Assembly (NCBI RefSeq): GCF_002803155.1
Contig: NZ_NNBP01000038.1
Location: forward strand, 1-64,000
DNA: 64,000 nucleotides
Origin: Streptomyces sp. CB02959
Lineage (GTDB): Bacteria > Actinomycetota > Actinomycetes > Streptomycetales > Streptomycetaceae
Direction: 5' to 3'
In this document: positions 59,328-64,000 of the stretch, one piece after another
Layout of the letters: each line of letters opens with the position of its first letter
Position numbering within the stretch: the first letter of the stretch is position 1
The notes under the pieces: model-generated
The model's database searches: none
What the model saw: only the letters and a program-made list of their open reading frames with translations
What the model was told of the DNA's origin: nothing
Position numbers and translations under genes: made by a program

Positions 59328-60164
59328 TTAGGCGCGGAAGACCTGGTCGAGTTGCGCGCCGAACTCGGCGGGGTGTGTGGTCAGTCCGATGTGCCCGCCG
59401 GGGAAGTGGCGGAGTTCCTTGCCGAGGCGCTCCGCCAGGAAGGCGGCCGGACGGTAGGACAGTTCGCCGCGTGAGTCCTGACCGCAGGCGAGCACGAGTC
59501 GGTCCGACAGCGCCTCCAGTCGGTGGATGTCCGGGGCGTACGCCATGAAGGCGGGGACGATGCGCCCGACGAAGTACGGGATGTTGGCCATCGTCTGCTC
59601 GGCCCGCGCCGCCGCTTGCGGCGGCAGCTCGACCTCGGCCTTCGGCTCGGTGGTGTCGCCCTCCTTCTTCAGCCCCTCGGCGAGGACGGCCATCGCCGGC
59701 ATGAGCCCCTGGGTACGGAACGTCTCCCGCACCCGCGCGAGGAGCGCCCGGTGTTCGGCGGCGTCCGGGAGGACCTCGACCATCGGGGGCTCATGCGCCA
59801 CGACGCGTTCGACGCGTTCGGGATGGGTGGTGAGCAGGTGCACGGCGGCTATCGCGCCCGAACTGGCCCCGAACACCCGGGCGGGCGCACCGGGCGACAG
59901 CAGTTCCAGCATGCGGAACGCGTCATCGGCGTGCTCGGCCACGTGCTGCTCGGCCTCGGGGTCGTCCAACGTGCTGCGGGACATGCCGCGCGGGTCGTAG
60001 GTGGCGACGGTGTACGCGGCGGCCAGCTCGTCGGCGATTCCGTCGAAGGCGGCCGCGCCGCCGGACCCTCCGGGGATCAGCAGCAAGAGCGGTCCCCGGC
60101 CGCGTACTTCGTAGTGCAGGGTCGCGCCGTCGACGCGCAGGCTGCCGATGGTCGGGTCGGTCAT
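59328..60164 (-). CDS. Alpha/beta hydrolase
   Basis: The 278-residue protein has GPLLLLIPGGSGGAAAFDGI, YTVATYDPRGMSRSTLDDPE, the nucleophile elbow RVFGASSGAIAAVHLLTTHP (GxSxG as GASSG), LVLACGQDSRGEL (acid region) and the final His in LRHFPGGHIGLTTHPAEFGA. Its ATG overlaps the TetR stop (ATGA), so the two are made from one transcript and the regulator probably controls it. Confidence 0.9.
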   Translation of the reverse strand: MTDPTIGSLRVDGATLHYEVRGRGPLLLLIPGGSGGAAAFDGIADELAAAYTVATYDPRGMSRSTLDDPEAEQHVAEHADDAFRMLELLSPGAPARVFGASSGAIAAVHLLTTHPERVERVVAHEPPMVEVLPDAAEHRALLARVRETFRTQGLMPAMAVLAEGLKKEGDTTEPKAEVELPPQAAARAEQTMANIPYFVGRIVPAFMAYAPDIHRLEALSDRLVLACGQDSRGELSYRPAAFLAERLGKELRHFPGGHIGLTTHPAEFGAQLDQVFRA

Positions 60165-60754
60165 GAGTATTCTCCTTCTCCGGACGGAGGCCAGTGCTCC
60201 AGGAGGGTGTGCAGGGCGTCGAGGGTGCGGACCCAGGAGCGCTGCGAAGGGCGCGCGTGCGCGAACCCGCCCGCGGACTCCAGGGCGACGAACCCGTGGA
60301 AGGTGCTGCGCAGCAACCGGACCGCGTCGGTCAGGTCGGGCTCGGCCAGTCCGTAGCCGCGGAGCATGCCGTAGCTCAACTCGACCGCGCGCCGCGGTCC
60401 GTGCGCCTGCGCGGCCAGCTCGGGGTCGATCTGGATCGGGGTCTGCGTCGCCGCGTAGCGGCCCGGATGTTCGCGGGCGTACTCCCGCCAGGCGTTCGCG
60501 AACGCCACCAGTGCGTCCTTGCCCGCCCGCCCGGCGGTCGCCTCCGCGATGCGGATGGTCTTCTCGTCCGCCGCCAGCAGCGCGATCCGCCCGCGCAGAT
60601 CCTCCAGGTTGCGGACGTGCGTGTAGAGACTCGCGTCCTTCACGCCCAGCCGCCGCGCCACCTGGGACATGGTCACGCGGTCGAGCCCGACCTCGTCCGC
60701 CAACTCGGCGCCCGCGATCGTCACCCGCTCCGCCGTCAGTCCGGCCCGCACCAT
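60161..60754 (-). CDS. TetR-family regulator with WHG domain
   Basis: The 197-residue protein has VTIAGAELADEVGLDRVTMS, QVARRLGVKDASLYTHVRNL (HTH) and DALVAFANAWREYAREHPGR, RLLRSTFHGFVALESAGGFA (WHG ligand domain). It is a paralogue of the regulator at 50151 and is likewise followed by a hydrolase. AGGAGGG precedes ATG 60754. Two CCTAGGGGTCCTAG sites lie just upstream for autoregulation. Confidence 0.9.
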   Translation of the reverse strand: MVRAGLTAERVTIAGAELADEVGLDRVTMSQVARRLGVKDASLYTHVRNLEDLRGRIALLAADEKTIRIAEATAGRAGKDALVAFANAWREYAREHPGRYAATQTPIQIDPELAAQAHGPRRAVELSYGMLRGYGLAEPDLTDAVRLLRSTFHGFVALESAGGFAHARPSQRSWVRTLDALHTLLEHWPPSGEGEYS

Positions 60755-60770
60755 GTGCCCTCCTTACGTT

Positions 60771-60804
60771 CCTAGGGGTCCTAGTTTTATCCTAGGGGTC
60801 CTAG
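60771..60804. promoter_or_regulatory. Twin CCTAGGGGTCCTAG operators, 20 bp apart
   Basis: Exact 14-bp copies lie at 60771-60784 and 60791-60804. Each contains the dyad CTAGG-GGT-CCTAG. A 20-bp period places them on one DNA face, fitting two TetR dimers over the promoter of the TetR-hydrolase operon. Confidence 0.8.
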
Positions 60805-60965
60805 GAATGGCAACCGGGTAGTGCTTGCGTGCGGAGTGGCTGTTGCGGGCCGGGGGGTGTCGGCCGGCGGTGCGGCCGTGTCGGCGCCGTGTCGGAACGA
60901 TGTCGGTGCCTTGTCGGCGGCGCCGTCAACGATGGCCGGACGGCACCGATCCCGAGAGGTCCACC

Positions 60966-62207
60966 ATGACGAACACCATCCGAGCGCACCACTCGCGTGC
61001 CACCTCGGTCTTGATTTCCGGCGCGGGCATTGCCGGTACCGCCCTTGCCTACTGGCTGCAGCGCTACGGCTTCCGCGTCACGGTCGTCGAGCGCGCCCCG
61101 GAGCCCCGGGCCGGCGGACAGGCGGTGGACGTGCGCGGCAGCGCCCTCCAAGTCATCGAACGAATGGGGCTCCTGGCGGCCGTCCAGGCACAGCGGACCG
61201 GACTGCGGGGCATGTCGCACGTCGATGCGGACGGCCGCGAGCTGAGCCGTACCGACGAACGGACGGTCAGCGGCGGGTTCATCGACAGCTCCGACGTGGA
61301 GATCCTCCGCGATGACCTGTGCGCCCTGCTGGCACGGGCCGCCGGGCCCGGCGTCGAGTACCTGTTCGGCGACTCGATGAACAGCCTCGTCCAGCACGAG
61401 GACGGCGTCCAGGTCCGCTTCCGCAGCGGCGCCGAGCGGTGCTTCGACCTCGTCGTGGGCGCCGACGGCCTGCACTCGGCCACCCGCCGTCTCGTCTTCG
61501 GCCCCGAGGCCGACTACCTGCACTCGATCGGTACCTACATCGCCGCATGGACTGCCCCCAACCACCTCGGACTCGACCGCTGGGAGGTCTTCCACCGGCC
61601 CCATGCCGACGGCGTGTGGGGCTGCATGGCCATGACCGAGCGGAACAATGCCGAGTTGCGGGTCTTCATCGGTTTCACCTCCGACGAGCCGACCGAACTG
61701 CTGCTGCCACGCGACACCGCGGCGCAGAAGCGGCTGGTGGCGGAGCGCTGCGCCGGGCTGGGTTGGGAGGTGCCGCGCTTCCTCAAGGCCATGTGGGAAT
61801 CGGACGCCTTCCACTACGACGTGGTCGCGCAGATCCGCATGGACCGCTGGTCGCGCGGCCGCGTCGCACTGCTCGGCGACGCCGGGTACTGCTGCTCGCC
61901 GCTCACCGGGCAGGGCAGCAGCGTGGCGCTAACCGCGGCCTACGTGCTCGCCGGGGAACTGCACGCGGCAGGCGGCGATCACCGGGCCGCCCTCACCGCC
62001 TACGAGGAGCAGCTGCGCGGCCACGTGAGCGCCAACCAGGCGCTGCTCGCCCTGGGGGAGAACCTGGTGGCCGACAGCGCGGCAGCCCCGGGCGCAGAGG
62101 GCGGCTCGCACTCCCATCCGGAAGGCGCGGCGGGCTTCGACGCGCCGGCCCCCCAGGCCACGGCGGCCTTCCGCGCCGCCCTGGCCTTCGACCTGCCCGA
62201 CTACTGA
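60966..62207 (+). CDS. FAD-dependent monooxygenase
   Basis: The 413-residue PHBH-type (group A) flavoprotein monooxygenase has TSVLISGAGIAGTALAYWLQ (FAD Rossmann GxGxxG), the DG motif CFDLVVGADGLHSATRRLVF, and GRVALLGDAGYCCSPLTGQG (GD motif). GAGAGG precedes ATG 60966. It uses NADPH and O2 to hydroxylate an aromatic or polyketide, or to modify an antibiotic (TetX-like relatives). The C-terminus carries a His/Ala/Gly-rich tail. No operon partner is seen on its strand. Confidence 0.9.
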   Translation: MTNTIRAHHSRATSVLISGAGIAGTALAYWLQRYGFRVTVVERAPEPRAGGQAVDVRGSALQVIERMGLLAAVQAQRTGLRGMSHVDADGRELSRTDERTVSGGFIDSSDVEILRDDLCALLARAAGPGVEYLFGDSMNSLVQHEDGVQVRFRSGAERCFDLVVGADGLHSATRRLVFGPEADYLHSIGTYIAAWTAPNHLGLDRWEVFHRPHADGVWGCMAMTERNNAELRVFIGFTSDEPTELLLPRDTAAQKRLVAERCAGLGWEVPRFLKAMWESDAFHYDVVAQIRMDRWSRGRVALLGDAGYCCSPLTGQGSSVALTAAYVLAGELHAAGGDHRAALTAYEEQLRGHVSANQALLALGENLVADSAAAPGAEGGSHSHPEGAAGFDAPAPQATAAFRAALAFDLPDY

Positions 62208-62257
62208 CGGCTCCGCGGGGCCTCGAAAGGAGTGGGCGCGGCCTCGCGGGCGGCAGG

Positions 62258-62512
62258 TCAGGGCCTCCTGCGCGCCCGCAACTCCTCGATATACGCGTCG
62301 ACTTCCTGTCGGTCGTATCCCCGCCGGGCCACGTCGAACGCCGGCGGCTCGGCCGGCGGCCCCGCCGGGGACGACCGCTCGACGTACGCCTCGACCTGCT
62401 CACGGTCGTAGCCGCGCCGCACCAGGGAGAACCCGAGGCGACCGTCCGGGCTCCCTGCTTTGCTCCCTGCCTTGCGCGAGAACATCCTGCGCAACCCCCA
62501 TCCGTTCCCCAT
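62258..62512 (-). CDS. Small protein with two DivIVA-like motifs
   Basis: The 84-residue protein has an N-terminal basic segment (MGNGWGLRRMFSRKAGSKAG) and two copies of a 17-residue motif: FSLVRRGYDREQVEAYVE and FDVARRGYDRQEVDAYIE, separated by a Pro/Ala linker. The RRGYDxxxVDxYxx motif is the membrane-binding start of DivIVA/Wag31-type and cell-division-scaffold proteins. AGGAGG precedes ATG 62512. No coiled coil follows, so it may be a membrane-curvature or adaptor peptide. Confidence 0.7.
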   Translation of the reverse strand: MGNGWGLRRMFSRKAGSKAGSPDGRLGFSLVRRGYDREQVEAYVERSSPAGPPAEPPAFDVARRGYDRQEVDAYIEELRARRRP

Positions 62513-62630
62513 GGATTTCCTCCTGACGGAAGGAAAAGTACCCCCCCCTGCGCACCGACGCTTCGGAGCGGCCACCAGGCGCTCGCCTCCCTCGCGGGCA
62601 AGTGCACCGTGGGACCCGACGTCTCACCGT

Positions 62631-62661
62631 TTGACCTGAAGTTTGGTTGAGGTTTTATGTT
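62631..62661 (+). promoter_or_regulatory. SoxR/MerR-type promoter with 19-bp spacer
   Basis: TTGACC (-35, 62631-62636) and TATGTT (-10, 62656-62661) are separated by 19 bp, the over-long spacing that MerR-family activators correct. The spacer holds the near-palindrome CCTGAAGTTTGGTTGAGG, close to SoxR boxes. It lies 57 bp before the SnoaL-like gene. No merR/soxR gene is in the window. Confidence 0.65.
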
Positions 62662-62717
62662 CGGGTCAACGGCCGCCGACCGGGCGACCGTTGACCGGAC
62701 CGACGGAGCGCGCCGCC

Positions 62718-63272
62718 ATGACCACTGTCACCACCACCGATGCCTCGGCCCTTCAGCACCAGATCGCCGTCCTGGTGGACCGGGCCGAAATCACCGGTCT
62801 CATCGACCGCTACCTGCTGAGCCTCGACACGCTGCCCGGTGGCGGCGGCTTCGACGACGACTGGGCCCGTGGCCTGTTCACCGAGGACGTCGTGATCACC
62901 TCGCCGGTGGGGCGGCACCGCGGCATCGCCGGGCTGCCCGAATCCGAACGCGCGACCATGGCGAAGTTCGAGCGGACCCTGCACCTGGGCTCCAACTACC
63001 TCATCGGCCTCGACGGCGACCGGGCCACCGTCCGGTGGAACGCACTGATGACCCATGTCCACCTGGCCTCGACGCAGGCCGCCCGCGGTGCGGAACCAGG
63101 GGGCCACTTCGATGTCGGCGGCACCTTCACCGGCGAGGTCGTCCGGACCGCCGACGGCTGGCGCTTCCGGAGCCTGGACATCCGTGCGGTGTGGACGAGC
63201 GGACAGGGCCCGCTCGTCCTGACGCCGAAGGCCGAGGAGACACTGCGCAGGGTGGGGGCGCAGGCCGCATGA
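62718..63272 (+). CDS. SnoaL/NTF2-like protein
   Basis: The 184-residue protein has the SnoaL_4 layout: VLVDRAEITGLIDRYLLSLD, WARGLFTEDVVITSPVGRHR, SNYLIGLDGDRATVRWNALM, GHFDVGGTFTGEVVRTADGW, RFRSLDIRAVW. Such cone-shaped proteins include cyclases, isomerases and steroid-binding enzymes. The GC-rich GACGGAGCG gives only a weak ribosome-binding site for ATG 62718. A SoxR-type promoter upstream suggests induction by redox-active compounds. Confidence 0.85.
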   Translation: MTTVTTTDASALQHQIAVLVDRAEITGLIDRYLLSLDTLPGGGGFDDDWARGLFTEDVVITSPVGRHRGIAGLPESERATMAKFERTLHLGSNYLIGLDGDRATVRWNALMTHVHLASTQAARGAEPGGHFDVGGTFTGEVVRTADGWRFRSLDIRAVWTSGQGPLVLTPKAEETLRRVGAQAA

Positions 63273-63410
63273 CAACGCCCCACGACGTCGAGTTGACGAC
63301 GGGGGAGGGGCGGTGGTGACGCGAGCCCCGGGTCGGCCCCGAGGCTCGCTCGCGCATCGGCGGGCGCGGACGGGCCCGATGCCGTCCGCGGAGGGGCTGC
63401 GCGCTGCCGG

Positions 63411-64000
63411 TCAGGCAGCTACCGCCTCCACCACGGAGAGCACCGTGTCGGTGGGCACCACGCGGGACAGGCGCAGTCCCGTCGCCTCGAAGAGCGCGGT
63501 GAAGTCCGCCTCGGTGCGTTCGCGGCCGACGAGTGACGCCATCATCATCAGGTCCAGCGCCTTGGACTGATGGGGTGCGTTGCCCGGCGGCACCACCGCA
63601 TCCAGGACCAGGATCCGGCCGCCGGGCCGCAGCGCCCGACGGCAGTTGTCGAGGATGACCGCACTGCGCTCGTCGTCCCAGTCGTGCAGGATCCGCTTGA
63701 TCAGGTAGACGTCGCCGGGGGGCACGGCGGTGAAGAAGTCGCCGTCCGCCAGCGTCCACCGCCCGGTGACCGCCTGCTCGGAGTCCAGGCGGTGCCCGGC
63801 CAGCACGTGCGGCTGGTCGTAGAGGACGCCGTGCAGTCCCGGGTGGCGGCGCAGCACCTCCAGGAGCAGGCCGCCGTGGCCGCCGCCGACGTCGACGACG
63901 GTGCCGACGGCGGGGAAGTCGTAGGCGGCCGCGAGGGGGGCATTCTCGGTGTCGGACATCGCGGCCATGCCGACGTGGAAGACGGCGGCGGTCCGCTCGT
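63411..64000 (-). CDS. SAM-dependent O-methyltransferase, 5' end beyond the window
   Basis: The frame is open to the right edge. It holds the C-terminal catalytic domain of a plant-type (Methyltransf_2, acetylserotonin/carminomycin-like) O-methyltransferase: VGTVVDVGGGHGGLLLEVLR (SAM motif I), DGDFFTAVPPGDVYLIKRIL, HDWDDERSAVILDNCRRALR (catalytic His), PGGRILVLDAVVPPGN, VGRERTEADFTALFEATGLR. The N-terminal dimerisation domain lies outside. It methylates a phenolic or polyketide hydroxyl and may belong to a secondary-metabolite cluster continuing to the right. Confidence 0.85.
   Translation of the reverse strand, partial: ERTAAVFHVGMAAMSDTENAPLAAAYDFPAVGTVVDVGGGHGGLLLEVLRRHPGLHGVLYDQPHVLAGHRLDSEQAVTGRWTLADGDFFTAVPPGDVYLIKRILHDWDDERSAVILDNCRRALRPGGRILVLDAVVPPGNAPHQSKALDLMMMASLVGRERTEADFTALFEATGLRLSRVVPTDTVLSVVEAVAA

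Noticed and set aside
1-64000. tRNA, rRNA, CRISPR arrays and replication origins
   Set aside because: Reading both strands showed no cloverleaf-like gene, no rRNA-like block, no regularly spaced repeats and no DnaA-box cluster; a covariance-model search would settle tRNAs and small RNAs.

Overview
The window is high-GC actinobacterial DNA, most likely from a Streptomyces chromosome. The basis is the strongly G/C-biased third codon positions, frequent GTG starts, ATGA/GTGA start-stop overlaps, a snapalysin-type protease, a twin of the usual Streptomyces IS1380/IS1182/IS5 insertion sequences, and many TetR/HxlR regulator-plus-enzyme pairs. The genus is an inference from gene content; nothing in the window fixes the species.

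Positions 1-28,000 form a scarred accessory region, of the kind found on Streptomyces chromosome arms. Intact genes (MBL hydrolase, snapalysin, NMT1-type binding protein, NmrA-like reductase, serine hydrolase, glycosyltransferase, cupin, polysaccharide deacetylase) alternate with wreckage. The wreckage includes a D-2-hydroxyacid dehydrogenase with its middle deleted, an interrupted SnoaL gene, a complete and a decayed IS1380 element, a complete IS1182 element with 27-bp perfect inverted repeats, IS5-type ends, a beheaded lactococcin-972 bacteriocin gene and a decayed TniB/TniQ transposition pair. Two items here may be functional systems: a 40-residue peptide gene translationally coupled to a protein-isoaspartate-methyltransferase-like enzyme (17,646-18,916), and a coiled-coil protein plus a 1,040-residue membrane-anchored kinase-like protein flanked by frameshifted small genes (23,639-27,530).

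Positions 28,164-35,749 are a tightly coupled five-gene operon: a PaaK-like adenylating enzyme, an MFS exporter, a tandem GNAT protein, a LuxE-like acyl-protein synthetase, and a LuxC acyl reductase fused to a second PaaK-like domain. All junctions overlap. The gene content suggests activation of a carboxylic acid and its reduction to an aldehyde outside the bioluminescence setting. This is the best candidate in the window for an undescribed pathway. Downstream, on the other strand, lie a drug-efflux transporter, a GT1 glycosyltransferase and a UDP-glucose dehydrogenase. Together these could make UDP-glucuronate, conjugate a small molecule and export it. A TetR gene with a two-site operator is divergent from them.

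Positions 41,600-64,000 are more orderly: RNase H, an autoregulated TetR-MFS pair, an SRPBCC protein, a broken aldo/keto reductase, an SDR with 6-phosphogluconate dehydrogenase, a trypsin-like protease, several regulator/hydrolase pairs, an aminoglycoside-phosphotransferase-like kinase, HxlR with a quinone oxidoreductase, a secreted GH5 glycosidase, an FAD monooxygenase, a SnoaL-like protein behind a MerR/SoxR-type promoter, and an O-methyltransferase cut by the right edge. No rRNA, tRNA or CRISPR array was seen.
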